DNA from: Microbacterium galbinum
GTDB lineage: Bacteria > Actinomycetota > Actinomycetes > Actinomycetales > Microbacteriaceae
Reading direction: 5' to 3'
Length of the DNA: 64,000 bases
NCBI RefSeq assembly: GCF_023101185.1
Contig: NZ_CP078077.1
Coordinates: 1,331,630 to 1,395,629 of the forward strand
Shown here: in pieces, positions 28,363 to 37,852 of the stretch
Position numbering within the stretch: the stretch's first letter is position 1
How the letters are laid out: each line of letters begins with the position of its first letter
Program-made: the position numbers and the translations under genes
Notes under the pieces: model-generated
What the model saw: only the letters and a program-made list of their open reading frames with translations
The model's database searches: none
Told to the model about the DNA's origin: nothing

Positions 28363-28402
28363 GCCGCGAACGGATCAGAGTGAACGGGTCAGCGCGAACC
28401 GA

Positions 28403-28924
28403 TCAGACGGCACACTCCTCGGATCTCTCGGTGATGATCCAACCGGTCACCTCGCGCGTCATGACGACCGTGCCGCAATCGCCGGAGGCGAGGTAGGTCA
28501 CGAAGAGGGTGGCGTCGTTCTCGGTCTGCTCCTGGATCGTCACATCGACCTCGCTGCTCTGCGCGGTCGCGCGATACAGCTCGGCGGTGGCGGTGATCAT
28601 CTCGGCGCAGGTGCTCACCGCGAACGCGCCGCTGCCGTTGAGTTCGGCGATCATGCGCGCGGCGAGTTCGGGGGAGAGGCCGGCGCACGCCGCTTCGGCG
28701 TCGGGGGCGCGCGAGGCTTCGAGCCAGGCGAGGAAGCTCTCGACCGGGCCGAGGTCGCCGGACGGCGTTGCGCTCGGGAGAGGTGAGGCCGTGATCGGTG
28801 TCTCGGCGGCCGGGGCATCCGACGGGGCTGCGGGCGAGGGCGTGGCCGCGCATGCGCTCAGCACGACGGCTGCGGCCAGGAGGACCGCGCCCGCCATCAC
28901 ACCGCGTCGGGGCCGGAAGATCAC
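28403..28924 (-). CDS. Putative lipoprotein
   Basis: 173 aa. Signal peptide with lipobox LSAC (Cys near 25), then an Ala/Pro/Ser linker and a small domain with five further Cys. No family recognised. The GTG at 28924 is 6 nt behind CATGAT, the same arrangement as the gene at 26854. Expected to be membrane-anchored on the outer face. Confidence 0.75.
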   Translation of the reverse strand: MIFRPRRGVMAGAVLLAAAVVLSACAATPSPAAPSDAPAAETPITASPLPSATPSGDLGPVESFLAWLEASRAPDAEAACAGLSPELAARMIAELNGSGAFAVSTCAEMITATAELYRATAQSSEVDVTIQEQTENDATLFVTYLASGDCGTVVMTREVTGWIITERSEECAV

Positions 28925-29004
28925 CCGCTCATCATGTCAGGGCGCCCTCACCCCTCGCATCCCGGGCAGACTGGAGGGAACGTTCGGCACCCCGGGAGAT
29001 GCAG

Positions 29005-29802
29005 ATGACCGACCAGCCTCGCAAGCCACCCGCACAAGCAGTCCTCACCGTGCAGGAGGTCGAGCAGGTCAGTCCCGATCTGATCCGCATCACGGCCGGC
29101 GGCGACGGCTACGCGGACTTCACCGACAACGTCTACACCGACAAGTACGTGAAGATCCTCTTCGCCGACCCCCGTCACGGCCTCGTGCCACCGTACGATC
29201 TGGCGCAGCTGCGCGAGGAGAGCCCCGAGAAGCTCCCGACGCGGCGCACCTACACGGTCCGTTCGGCCGACCCCGAGGCTCGCCTGATCGTGATCGACTT
29301 CGTCGTGCACGGTGACGAGGGCGTCGCGGGTCCGTGGGCCCGCCGGGCGCAGCCGGGCGACACCCTCGTCGTGAGCGGTGCCGGGGGCGGATATCGGCCC
29401 GAGCCGTCGACGCCCTGGCATCTTCTCGTCGGCGACCACACGGCGCTGCCGGCGATCTCCTCGGCGATCGAAGCGATGGAATCGGATGCCGTCGGCCACG
29501 TGATCCTGACGGTCGCCGACCCGTCGGACCGGGTGCTGCCCGCGGCGCCCTCCGGCGTGAACGTGCGCTGGACCGACACCGATGAGGAACTGCTCACCGC
29601 CCTCGCCGACCTGCCCTGGGCCGACGGTACCCCCGGGGTCTTCGCCCACGGGGAGCGCGGCACGATCAAGGAAGTGCGCGCCCTGCTGAAGCAGCGCGAG
29701 GTGCCCCGCGAGTCGCTCTCGATCTCGGCGTACTGGGCACGCGGTCGCGCCGAGGACCAGTTCCAGGCCGAGAAGCGCGAGCCGATCGGGCAGATCGAGT
29801 AG
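29005..29802 (+). CDS. Siderophore-interacting protein (SIP family, FAD-binding)
   Basis: 265 aa, cytoplasmic ferric-siderophore reductase type. The FAD-binding motif RRTYTVRS and the later HLLVGDHTALPAISSAIEAM and SAYWARGRAE match the SIP family. It releases iron from imported siderophores with NAD(P)H or ferredoxin. GGGAG lies 8 nt before the ATG at 29005, which decides it over the in-frame ATG at 28999. Confidence 0.92.
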   Translation: MTDQPRKPPAQAVLTVQEVEQVSPDLIRITAGGDGYADFTDNVYTDKYVKILFADPRHGLVPPYDLAQLREESPEKLPTRRTYTVRSADPEARLIVIDFVVHGDEGVAGPWARRAQPGDTLVVSGAGGGYRPEPSTPWHLLVGDHTALPAISSAIEAMESDAVGHVILTVADPSDRVLPAAPSGVNVRWTDTDEELLTALADLPWADGTPGVFAHGERGTIKEVRALLKQREVPRESLSISAYWARGRAEDQFQAEKREPIGQIE

Positions 29803-29846
29803 TCACCGTCCGGCATCCGTCGAACATCCACGAGAAGGAAGAACTC

Positions 29847-30836
29847 ATGATCGAGCCCGGTGACCACGTACGACTCGGACGATCGGGGCTGCGCATCTCG
29901 CCGGTCGTACTCGGATGCATGAGCTTCGGCGCCCCGGATCGCGGCGCGCACGGCTGGTCGCTCGATGAGGAGTCGAGCCGACCCCTCATCCGGCAGGCCC
30001 TCGAAGCGGGGATCACGACGTTCGACACCGCCGACGTCTACTCCGACGGCACGAGCGAGGAGTTCGTCGGCCGTGCGCTCGCCGACTTCGCCCGCCGCGA
30101 CGAGATCGTGCTCGCCACAAAGGTGCATGGGCGCATGGGACCCGGCGCGAACCAGGCCGGCCTCAGCCGCGGGCACATCCTTTCGGGCATCGACGCGAGC
30201 CTGCGGCGCCTCGGCACCGACTACGTCGACCTGTACCAGATCCACCGGTGGGACCCCGAGGTGCCGATCGAGGAGACGATGGAGGCGCTGCACGACGTCG
30301 TGCGCTCGGGCAAGGCGCGGTACATCGGCGCCTCGTCGATGTGGGCGTGGCAGTTCGCGAAGGCGCAGCACGTCGCCGCGCAGAACGGGTGGACCCCGTT
30401 CGTCTCGATGCAGGACCAGTACAACCTGCTGCAGCGCGAGGAGGAACGGGAGATGCATCCGTTCTGCCTCGACACCGGCGTCGGGGTGCTGCCGTGGTCG
30501 CCGCTCGCGCGGGGCCGCCTGACCCGCGACTGGGACGAGACGACGAATCGCACGGGGAAGGATGCCTTCGGCGCGACGCTCTACCACCGCGAAGAGGAGT
30601 CCAACCGGGTGATCGTCGAGGCCGTCGCCCGCGTGGCATCCGATCGGGGCGTCTCCCGTGCGCAGATCGCCCTCGCCTGGGTCGCGCAGCAGTCGGCGGT
30701 CACCGCGCCCATCGTCGGCGCCACCCGTGCGGCCCACATCGACGACGCGGTCGCGGCCGTCGGCATCCGTCTCGAACCCGCCGAGATCGACGCGCTCGAA
30801 AGCGCCTACACGCCCCGCGAGGCCGAGGGGTTCTGA
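29847..30836 (+). CDS. Aldo/keto reductase
   Basis: 329 aa, NADPH-dependent TIM-barrel oxidoreductase. Catalytic tetrad: Asp and Tyr in DTADVYSDGTSEEFVGRAL, Lys in LATKVHG and His in DLYQIHRWD. Ends with the cofactor motif PIVGATRAAHIDDAV. GAAGGAAG is a good ribosome site. It starts 44 nt after the SIP gene and may be co-transcribed. Confidence 0.93.
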   Translation: MIEPGDHVRLGRSGLRISPVVLGCMSFGAPDRGAHGWSLDEESSRPLIRQALEAGITTFDTADVYSDGTSEEFVGRALADFARRDEIVLATKVHGRMGPGANQAGLSRGHILSGIDASLRRLGTDYVDLYQIHRWDPEVPIEETMEALHDVVRSGKARYIGASSMWAWQFAKAQHVAAQNGWTPFVSMQDQYNLLQREEEREMHPFCLDTGVGVLPWSPLARGRLTRDWDETTNRTGKDAFGATLYHREEESNRVIVEAVARVASDRGVSRAQIALAWVAQQSAVTAPIVGATRAAHIDDAVAAVGIRLEPAEIDALESAYTPREAEGF

Positions 30837-30933
30837 GAGGCGCCGCAGGGTTCTGAGGGGAGCCGCGGGCCGAGCGCATCGGTACGCTCGGGGGTGAGCT
30901 GCGAGCACACATGACCAAGGACGGTGATGGGCG

Positions 30934-31581
30934 ATGAGCCGACCGGAGACCCCGCCGATCGCCGTGGAGAGTGCGCCGGTGCGGTGGTCGCGCTGGTGGG
31001 CGGCCTCGGGAGCGCTGTTCCTGCTGACGGCCCTGCTCGCCGCGTATCGCAGTCTGCCCGGCACGCTCGACGGGGGCGTGCTCAGCGCACTGAGCGTGGC
31101 GACGTCGGCGGGGTTCGGTCTCGCGTTGATCGCCGCGGCGATCGCCGGGGTGCGGCATCCGTCGGTCGGGTTGCGGCGGAGCGCGATCGTCGCCCTGGGC
31201 CTTCTGGCCATCTGGATCGTCGCCGGCCCGCCCCTGCTGCTCGCCGTGTTCGGCGTGTCCTCCTCGGCGCCCGTGTTCATCGACGCGATCGTCAAGATCG
31301 CGCTGAGCGGCGTGGTCGTCGCGGGCTTCACTCGCAGCACCCTGCCCGACCCGTGGCGGTACACCCCGGCGGCAGTGCTCGCCGCGGTCGTGCTCGCCTC
31401 GCTCATGGAGTTCTTCCTGCTCTCGGGAGCGGTGACCGACATGAACGCGATCGTGCTCGTCGCCAACGTCCTCCTGCTCACCCGGATCGTCGCGACCGGT
31501 GTGCTCGGCGCGGTGGCCCTGCGGGCCGCCCGATCGCGAGCGGACTCGGTCGTCGTGCTCGGAGGACGGGCCGACGCATGA
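30934..31581 (+). CDS. Multi-pass membrane protein, unknown
   Basis: 215 aa with about six hydrophobic segments (for example ASGALFLLTALLAAY and IVALGLLAIWIVAGPPLLLA). No family recognised. It overlaps the next gene by ATGA, so the pair acts together. GGTACGCT about 55 bp upstream may be its promoter. Confidence 0.75.
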   Translation: MSRPETPPIAVESAPVRWSRWWAASGALFLLTALLAAYRSLPGTLDGGVLSALSVATSAGFGLALIAAAIAGVRHPSVGLRRSAIVALGLLAIWIVAGPPLLLAVFGVSSSAPVFIDAIVKIALSGVVVAGFTRSTLPDPWRYTPAAVLAAVVLASLMEFFLLSGAVTDMNAIVLVANVLLLTRIVATGVLGAVALRAARSRADSVVVLGGRADA

Positions 31582-32372
31582 GCGATGACGAGCTGCGGGC
31601 CCTGCGTGCGCGGGCCTACGGGCGGGATGCCGACATCGACGGGGACCCCGCAGCGATCGCCCGGCTGCGCGCGCTCGAGGCGCAGGCGGCGCCGGCGGCG
31701 CTGGTCGTGACGGCGCCGGTTCGTGAGGTTCCCGTCGTTTCGGTCGCCCCCGCGCCACCGGTCGAGGAGGCGGCGACGTATGCTGCGCCCGATGAGTTCG
31801 GCCGCAGCGGCGAACTCCCTCGCACCGGTGAGCCGCCGGCGATCGACGCCGAGAACGCGGAGCCCGAGCATCCGTCGCCCTCCCGCCTGCGCACCCTCTT
31901 CACGCCGCGACCGTCGGCACCCTGGCTGTGGCTGGGCGCGGCGTGCATCGCGCTCGCCGCGTTCGGATCCGCGGTCGTCGTTTCTGCCATGCGGTCGGCC
32001 GACCCGGGCTTGGTGGCCGAGATCGCGATCGACCCGGATGCCTCGTGGCCCGAGTCGTTCGGCGAGAAGGGGCCCGACGCGGCGCTGTTCGAGGAGTTCG
32101 CCGGTCTGACGATCGCCCGCGGCGTGGAGTGGCTGTCGTTCGACGAATCGGACGCGATGTGCATCGTCGCGATCGACACGGAGGAGCTCCTCGGAGACTC
32201 CGGTGGCTTCCAGATCGCGGCGTGGGGGTGCGACGCCGGGTCGTTCCCGCCGGTGATCCGGATCGAGGTGACCTCCGCTCAGCCCCAGGCGCTGCGCGAC
32301 CGCTTCGGCGACGGCACCGGCCTCGAACTGATCATGCGCGGCGACCGCATCGAGGTCTTCGCCGATCGTTGA
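31578..32372 (+). CDS. Single-pass membrane protein, unknown
   Basis: 264 aa. A charged N-terminal segment (MSDDELRALRARAYGRDADI), a Pro/Ala-rich linker, one membrane helix (WLWLGAACIALAAFGSAVVV) and an extracellular domain of about 125 residues with two Cys. The short N-terminal DELRALRARAYGRDADI motif is recurrent in Microbacteriaceae proteins (recollection, not checked). Function unknown. Confidence 0.75.
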   Translation: MSDDELRALRARAYGRDADIDGDPAAIARLRALEAQAAPAALVVTAPVREVPVVSVAPAPPVEEAATYAAPDEFGRSGELPRTGEPPAIDAENAEPEHPSPSRLRTLFTPRPSAPWLWLGAACIALAAFGSAVVVSAMRSADPGLVAEIAIDPDASWPESFGEKGPDAALFEEFAGLTIARGVEWLSFDESDAMCIVAIDTEELLGDSGGFQIAAWGCDAGSFPPVIRIEVTSAQPQALRDRFGDGTGLELIMRGDRIEVFADR

Positions 32373-32396
32373 GGAGACGGGTTTCTCGGGGCCGGA

Positions 32397-32487
32397 CCCT
32401 TCGACGGGCTCAGGGACTCAGAGGGGCCGCTGTGGCCCCGCGGTCATCGTGTCGACGGCGAGTCGCCCCGTGTTCTGATCCGACCCC
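32397..32487. repeat. Partial and eroded copies of the dispersed repeats
   Basis: CCCTTCGACGGGCTCAGGGA at 32397 onward copies the outer arm of the 9569 element. A small GGGGCC/GGCCCC hairpin (32423-32439) follows. CCCCGTGTTCTGA at about 32467 resembles the inner arm. They occupy the gap between two convergent genes. Confidence 0.6.
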
Positions 32488-32520
32488 TTCGAACCCGAGC
32501 AGAGGGAAGCTCCCCGCGCG

Positions 32521-33507
32521 CTACCCCTCGTCCCAGAGCGTGTAGCCGGTCACGCCCGCGGGGATGAAGTCGAGGGGCTCGGTGAGCTCGTCCTCTGTGC
32601 CGACGATGCGCCCGGTCTCGCGTGAGACGAGCACGGTGAGCCGGTAGAGCGGGTTGAACGGTTCGGCGACCTCGAGGCCGACCACATCGCGCCCGAGTCG
32701 ATCGGTCGTGCGGCCGAGCACGGTCACCCCGCCGGCATCGACGAGCATGTCGAGGAGGGTCGCGTGCTGCGCGTCGGTGAGCGTCCACTGCGACATCAAC
32801 GAGACGATGGCCGCCCCGAGTTCTCCCGACGTCGGCGCCGGATCATCGCTCAGATAGGGGGCGAGCGCGGCCTTCAGCTCGTCGGGACTCGACCCGTCGA
32901 GGGCGGCCGTGGCGGGCGGGATGTTGAACTGCTCGGGCGTCATCGTGACGCGGTCGATCAGCTCCCCCGGCTCGTACGGACTCTCGCCGAGGCCGGCGGG
33001 TCGCTCGCCGTCCTCCCAGTAGGGCTCGCCGGCGACGATCGTCGTGACGCCGCCCTCGTCGAGCGTCCAGTCGATCGTGACGTCCTGCGGGATCACCTCG
33101 ATGTTCTTCTCCGACATGTCGATGCTCCAGCCCCAGGTCACGAGCTCCACATGCGGTGCCTGCATCGGTCCGTCGCCGTCAGCGAGCGCCGCGTGCGCAT
33201 CGGCGAGCACCGCGTCGAGCGGCTCGGCACCCGTATAGATGAGCGGCGGCGGGGTGAGGGCGACCGCCCGCTGGTCGGGAGCGAGCACGTTCACGGCGAT
33301 CAGTGCGACGATCGCGCAGGCGGCGACGGCGGTGGTCAGACCGGCTGCCCAGATCCCGCGCCGGTGCGGCGCTCGCCGCGGGGCGACGTCGCCGCGGATG
33401 ATCCGCTCCCGCAGGGCGATGTCCTGGGCGCGCAGCGCGGTCTCGCGGGCGGGCGAGGGGTGCGCGAGCGCGAAGAGCTCGTCGAGCCGGTCGTCGGTGA
33501 GGGTCAT
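32521..33507 (-). CDS. Membrane protein partner of the ECF sigma factor (CU044_5270-like)
   Basis: 328 aa. Cytoplasmic N-terminus (TDDRLDELFALAHPSPARE), a membrane helix (LTTAVAACAIVALIAVNVLA) and a 250-residue extracellular domain. This arrangement directly downstream of an ECF sigma gene is typical of the CU044_5270-type proteins, which may act as anti-sigma factors. The ATG overlaps the sigma stop. Confidence 0.75.
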   Translation of the reverse strand: MTLTDDRLDELFALAHPSPARETALRAQDIALRERIIRGDVAPRRAPHRRGIWAAGLTTAVAACAIVALIAVNVLAPDQRAVALTPPPLIYTGAEPLDAVLADAHAALADGDGPMQAPHVELVTWGWSIDMSEKNIEVIPQDVTIDWTLDEGGVTTIVAGEPYWEDGERPAGLGESPYEPGELIDRVTMTPEQFNIPPATAALDGSSPDELKAALAPYLSDDPAPTSGELGAAIVSLMSQWTLTDAQHATLLDMLVDAGGVTVLGRTTDRLGRDVVGLEVAEPFNPLYRLTVLVSRETGRIVGTEDELTEPLDFIPAGVTGYTLWDEG

Positions 33508-34157
33508 GCGTCCGCCTCCTTCGCCTCGAGCTGCCGGCGCAGTTTGGCGCGTGCGCGGGTGAGCGTCGTCCAGACCGCGGCCGCGCTGCACCGGAGCACC
33601 TGCGCCACCTCCCCGGCGCTGAGCTCGTCCCAGTAGGTGAGCACGACGACCTGGCGTTCGCGCGCGCTCAGGGTGACGATCGCCTCGCGCAGGGCGAGGG
33701 CTTCGAGCGGATGCAGTGCGTCGGAGGTCTCCTGCAGGCCACGAGTGAGCGCGTCGATCGCCCGGCGCTTCGAACGATCGCGCCGGGCGGCGTCGCGCAG
33801 CTTGTTGTCGGCCGTGCGGATCAGCCAGGTGATCCCCATCGGATTCTCGGGCTGGAGCTTCTTCCACGCCACGACGAAGACGTCGGCGGCGATCTCCTCG
33901 ACCTCGCTCCGGTCGTCGAGGAAGCACGAGAGGTGACGCCGCACCCGGGGCAGGTGCTCGTCGAACAGGATGCGGAAGGCGACGGCCTTGCTCCGCGGTG
34001 CCGGGGCGCCCGGTGCGCCCGTCGCGCCACTCGCACCCGTCGCTCTCGTCGCTCCCGTGCGAGTGGCGTGAGCGCGTTCGCGCGCGATCCGGCCGTCGAC
34101 CTCGGCGAGCACGACGCGCAGGCGCGCGCGAGGGTCCGATCGCAGACGCATCGCCAC
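33504..34157 (-). CDS. ECF-type RNA polymerase sigma factor
   Basis: 217 aa. Region 2 is FRILFDEHLPRVRRHLSCFL with DVFVVAWKKL and TWLIRTADNKLRDAARR; region 4 is LSARERQVVVLTYWDELSAG, then EVAQVLRCSAAAVWTTLTRA. An unusual low-complexity Gly-Ala-Thr-Pro linker (about residues 35-53) precedes region 2. Start may be GTG 34157 or ATG 34151; GGAG sits before both. Coupled to its membrane partner. Confidence 0.9.
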   Translation of the reverse strand: MAMRLRSDPRARLRVVLAEVDGRIARERAHATRTGATRATGASGATGAPGAPAPRSKAVAFRILFDEHLPRVRRHLSCFLDDRSEVEEIAADVFVVAWKKLQPENPMGITWLIRTADNKLRDAARRDRSKRRAIDALTRGLQETSDALHPLEALALREAIVTLSARERQVVVLTYWDELSAGEVAQVLRCSAAAVWTTLTRARAKLRRQLEAKEADA

Positions 34158-34339
34158 CCCGCTCCGTCTCTTCCCTGCTCCCTCACGGTACCGGGAGGAA
34201 GCACTCGTGCGCCCCGTGTCAGCCCCTCGACGGGGCGCACGAGCCGGCCCCCCGACTCTCAGTATCGATCGGGGGCGCGGAGCGGCGGCATCCGCTCTTT
34301 GGCTCGAACGGACGATTCCTTACACACTTCTCTTCGGGG

Positions 34340-34552
34340 TCATGCGCGGCGATCGATCGCCGTGAGCACGATGTTGCCGATCGTCGCGACGACGACGATC
34401 GCGAGGCCGAGGAAGAAGACGGCGACGAGCAGGGTCGGCACCGGTTCGGCGTCGATCAGCGGATGCCGGAGAGTCCACAGCCGCAGCACCACGGCGGTCG
34501 CCACCGCCGCGAGACCCAGCACCAGCAGCATCACCCACACGAGTCGTTGCAC
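34340..34552 (-). CDS. 70-aa membrane protein, two helices
   Basis: GTG start at 34552 behind GGAGGGGGAG. Two hydrophobic segments (WVMLLVLGLAAVATAVVLRL and VAVFFLGLAIVVVATIGNIV) separated by a short loop. No family recognised; the length and pattern resemble small membrane proteins common in Microbacteriaceae. The 180 bp between it and the sigma gene contain nothing I can name. Confidence 0.7.
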   Translation of the reverse strand: MQRLVWVMLLVLGLAAVATAVVLRLWTLRHPLIDAEPVPTLLVAVFFLGLAIVVVATIGNIVLTAIDRRA

Positions 34553-34657
34553 GGTCTCCCCCTCCGCGAGCGACGCTACAGCGCGGGTCGTGTGCTCTCG
34601 CGCCTCTCTCTTTGCACGTGCGACGGATTCCTGACAGGCCAGGTGGGAGCGGGCCGC

Positions 34658-34724
34658 CGAGACACCACGTCGAGCGTGAGACATCACGCGTGCCGTGGTG
34701 TCTCGCGGAGAATGTGGTGTCTCG
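34658..34724. repeat. Four GAGACACCAC-type elements upstream of the ABC transporter
   Basis: CGAGACACCACG (34658-34669) and CGTGGTGTCTCG (34694-34705) are perfect reverse complements. TGAGACATCACG (34677-34688) and TGTGGTGTCTCG (34713-34724) are a second, degenerate pair shifted by 19 bp. They lie 114 bp or more upstream of the ABC gene. Confidence 0.75.
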
Positions 34725-34837
34725 GTGCGACCTGCGCGGCGTCTCGGGGCATCCTCCGCAGGTCGTACGCCGGTCATCCGCAAGACGGTACCTGCGGCGG
34801 ATGCGGTGGGGTCGCCGCCGCTCGTAGCGTGGAGCAC

Positions 34838-35749
34838 ATGATCACAGCAGAAGGCCTCACGAAGAGGTTCGGAGACAAGACGGCCGTCGATGACGTGTCG
34901 TTCACGATCAAGCCCGGAGCCGTCACCGGCTTCCTCGGGCCCAACGGTGCGGGCAAGTCGACCACGATGCGGATGATCGTCGGGCTCGACCGCCCCACGT
35001 CGGGCCTCACGACCGTCGGCGGACGCGAGTACCGCAAGCTCGGGGCTCCGCTCACCGAGGTGGGCGTGCTGCTCGACGCGAAGGCCGTGCACACCGGCCG
35101 CACCGCCCGCAACCACCTGCGCGCGATGGCGGCGACCCACGGCATCCCCGCGTCGCGCGTCGATGAGGTCATCGACCTCGCCGGCATCGGATCGGTCGCC
35201 CGCAAGCGCGCCGGCAAGTTCTCGCTCGGCATGGGGCAGCGCCTCGGCATCGCGTCGGCGCTGCTCGGCGACCCGCACACGCTCATCCTCGACGAGCCGG
35301 TCAACGGTCTCGACCCCGAGGGTGTGCGCTGGGTGCGTCAGTTCGTGCGGCACGCGGCATCCGAGGGACGCACCGTGCTGCTCTCGAGCCACCTGATGAG
35401 CGAGATGGCGCAGACCGCCGACCACGTCATCGTGATGGGGCGCGGCAAGGTGCTGGCGGATGCTCCGCTCGAAGACCTCGTGCGGGCCTGGACCACGAAC
35501 CGCGTGCGCGTGCGCACCCCGCACGGTGCGGCACTCGCCCAGCTCGTGGCGGGGCCCGACGTCGAGATCGTGAGCACCGCACCCGATCTGTTCGACATCA
35601 CGGGCCTGCCCGCCTCGCGCATCGGCGACCTCGCCGCCGAGCGGGGCGTCGCCCTGCACGAACTCACCCCGACCACCGGATCGCTGGAGGACGCGTACCT
35701 CGCGCTCACCGGCGAGGCCGTCGAGTACCGGACGAAGGAGATCGCATGA
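34838..35749 (+). CDS. ABC transporter ATP-binding protein
   Basis: 303 aa. Walker A GPNGAGKST, signature-like FSLGMGQRLGIA, Walker B LILDEPVNGLD and the H-loop SSHLMSE. The C-terminal extension is of the drug-export/bacitracin type. ATG at 34838 lies 7 nt behind TAGCGT. Overlaps the permease by ATGA; exports an unknown substrate. Confidence 0.93.
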   Translation: MITAEGLTKRFGDKTAVDDVSFTIKPGAVTGFLGPNGAGKSTTMRMIVGLDRPTSGLTTVGGREYRKLGAPLTEVGVLLDAKAVHTGRTARNHLRAMAATHGIPASRVDEVIDLAGIGSVARKRAGKFSLGMGQRLGIASALLGDPHTLILDEPVNGLDPEGVRWVRQFVRHAASEGRTVLLSSHLMSEMAQTADHVIVMGRGKVLADAPLEDLVRAWTTNRVRVRTPHGAALAQLVAGPDVEIVSTAPDLFDITGLPASRIGDLAAERGVALHELTPTTGSLEDAYLALTGEAVEYRTKEIA

Positions 35750-36564
35750 CCGCCCCGGCCCTCACCCCGCCCCGCGCCGCCGTGCCGCACCAGGTCGACA
35801 CCCGCTACCGCCTGACCTTCGTGCGCGCGCTGCGCGGCGAGTGGATCAAGCTCACCACGGTGCGCTCCACCTGGTGGTCGATCGCGATCGCCGCGGCCCT
35901 CACCATCGGCATCGCGGTGCTCTTCGCCTCGGCCGTCGACATGCCCGGCTTCGAGCCGATCCAGGCGGTCGTCTCGCCGATCCAGTTCACGATGCTGCTC
36001 GCCGGCATCCTCGGTGCCATCTCGGTCACCGGCGAGTACTCGACGGGCATGATCCGTTCGACGCTCACCGCCAACCCGGGTCGCGGCTCGGTGCTGGCGG
36101 CCAAGTCGGTCGTGCTCGCGGTGTTCCTCTTCGTGTCGTCGCTGATCATCTTCGGCATCACGGCGGCTGCCGTGTCGGCCGTCGTAGCCGGTCGCGACCA
36201 GGGCATCGACTGGTCGGACTTCGACCTGTCGTTCGGACCAATCCTCACGGCGTCGCTCTCGATGGCCGTGTTCGCGCTGATCGGTGTCGCCTTCGGGTTC
36301 ATCCTGCGCTCGGGCGCCGGAGCGATCGCGGCGACCGTCGGTCTGCTGTTCGTGCTGCCGATCGTGGCGAGCATGTTCTCGATCGCCGGCGAGGCCTGGA
36401 AGTGGGTGTCGGATGCCGGGATGTACCTGCCCTCCTCGGCGGCGCAGAGCCTCATCCTCTCGGGCGGACCGCTCGAGACGCCCGTCGCGTACCTGACGCT
36501 CGGCGCCTGGGTCGTCGCGACGCTGCTCACCGCGTGGGGCGTGCTGCGCACTCGCGACGCGTAG
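35746..36564 (+). CDS. ABC transporter permease
   Basis: 272 aa, about six membrane helices (ABC-2 type), for example AIAAALTIGIAVLFASAVDM and LAVFLFVSSLIIFGITAAA. Coupled to the ATPase. The two-component genes immediately downstream probably sense the same stress. Confidence 0.9.
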   Translation: MTAPALTPPRAAVPHQVDTRYRLTFVRALRGEWIKLTTVRSTWWSIAIAAALTIGIAVLFASAVDMPGFEPIQAVVSPIQFTMLLAGILGAISVTGEYSTGMIRSTLTANPGRGSVLAAKSVVLAVFLFVSSLIIFGITAAAVSAVVAGRDQGIDWSDFDLSFGPILTASLSMAVFALIGVAFGFILRSGAGAIAATVGLLFVLPIVASMFSIAGEAWKWVSDAGMYLPSSAAQSLILSGGPLETPVAYLTLGAWVVATLLTAWGVLRTRDA

Positions 36565-36574
36565 AGTCTGGCGA

Positions 36575-37852
36575 GTGATCACGACGCGCAGCCGCAGCGC
36601 CTCGGACCGAGCCCCGGCTCGGGCCTCGGCCCGGGTCTCGGCCCGGGACGACGAGGAGCTGCGGCTGCCGCGTCCGCCCGGGGTGTTCCGGCGCTTCTGG
36701 GCGCGGCACCCCGTCGTGGGCGATGCGGTCATCGCGCTGCTCTGCCTGTTCCTCACGCTGACGCCGGCGAGCAGCGTGCGCACCGGCATCCCGGACCCCG
36801 CGGGCATCGTGCTCTCGATCATCGCGCTGGCCGGGGTGCTGGCCGCGTGCGTGGCCCTGTTCTGGCGGCGTCGGCATCCGCTCGTGCCGTTCGTGCTGTC
36901 GTTCGCGCTGCAAGCGCTGTTCGTGGTCGGCATCCTGCCCGGCGGCACTCCGCTCATCCTGGTCACCGCCTACGCGCTCGCCGTGTACGGCTCGTCCCGC
37001 GCGGCGTGGATCGGATTCGGGGTGGCCCTGGGGGCGCTCGTCGTCTGGGGAGGCGCCTTCGTGCTCGGCGGCGGGCTGGGGTTCGCCGACGCCGCGAACG
37101 CCGTGATCGGCGCGGTCATCTTCGGTCTGATCGGCACCCTCATCGGCGTCAACGTGGGCGGGCGCAAGCGCTATCTCGACGCGATCATCGACCGATCGCG
37201 GCAGCTGCTCGTCGAACGCGATCAGCAGGCGCAGCTCGCCGCCGCCGCCGAGCGGGCGCGCATCGCCCGCGAGATGCACGACATCGTCTCGCACTCGCTG
37301 ACCGTGATCGTCGCGCTGTCGGAGGGAGCGGCGGCGACGGCCGATCGCGAGCAGGCCCGCGTCGCCTCGACCGCGACGGCCCAGACCGCCCGCACGGCTC
37401 TCACCGAGATGCGGGCGATGCTCGGGGTGCTCCGCGACGACACGAGTCCTCTCCCGCTGGCGCCCCTCACCGCCCCGTCGCCCGAAGAGACGGTGGCGGC
37501 GGCTCAGCGCGCGGGGTACCCGATCAGCCTGACCGCATCGGGAACACCCGTGACGTTGTCCGCACCCATCGACCATGCGCTGTCGCGGATCGTGCAGGAG
37601 GGGGTGACGAACGCGATGCGTCACGCTCCGAGCGCGACCGCGATCACCGTGCGCGTCGAGCACCGGGCCGACGCTGTGAGCGTCGAGATCGTGAACGACG
37701 GAGTGACGGAGCCGGGCGATTCCCCCGGCTTCGGGCTGCGCGGCCTCGACGAGCGCGTCGCTCACGTGCGGGGCACGATCGCGCACGGCCCGGTCGACGG
37801 AGGACGATGGATGCTGCGGGCCGAACTCCCGCTCACACAGGAGGACGCATGA
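36575..37852 (+). CDS. Sensor histidine kinase (HisKA_3, NarL-type partner)
   Basis: 425 aa. About six N-terminal membrane helices, then HisKA_3 with the phosphorylated His in EMHDIVSHSLTVIV and an ATPase domain (VQEGVTNAMRHAPSATAI, GFGLRGLDERV). The first 30 residues are Arg/Ala/Ser-rich (ARASARVSAR). A GTG start 7 nt behind TAGAGT is in line with leaderless expression, or read-through from the permease 11 nt before. Confidence 0.93.
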   Translation: MITTRSRSASDRAPARASARVSARDDEELRLPRPPGVFRRFWARHPVVGDAVIALLCLFLTLTPASSVRTGIPDPAGIVLSIIALAGVLAACVALFWRRRHPLVPFVLSFALQALFVVGILPGGTPLILVTAYALAVYGSSRAAWIGFGVALGALVVWGGAFVLGGGLGFADAANAVIGAVIFGLIGTLIGVNVGGRKRYLDAIIDRSRQLLVERDQQAQLAAAAERARIAREMHDIVSHSLTVIVALSEGAAATADREQARVASTATAQTARTALTEMRAMLGVLRDDTSPLPLAPLTAPSPEETVAAAQRAGYPISLTASGTPVTLSAPIDHALSRIVQEGVTNAMRHAPSATAITVRVEHRADAVSVEIVNDGVTEPGDSPGFGLRGLDERVAHVRGTIAHGPVDGGRWMLRAELPLTQEDA

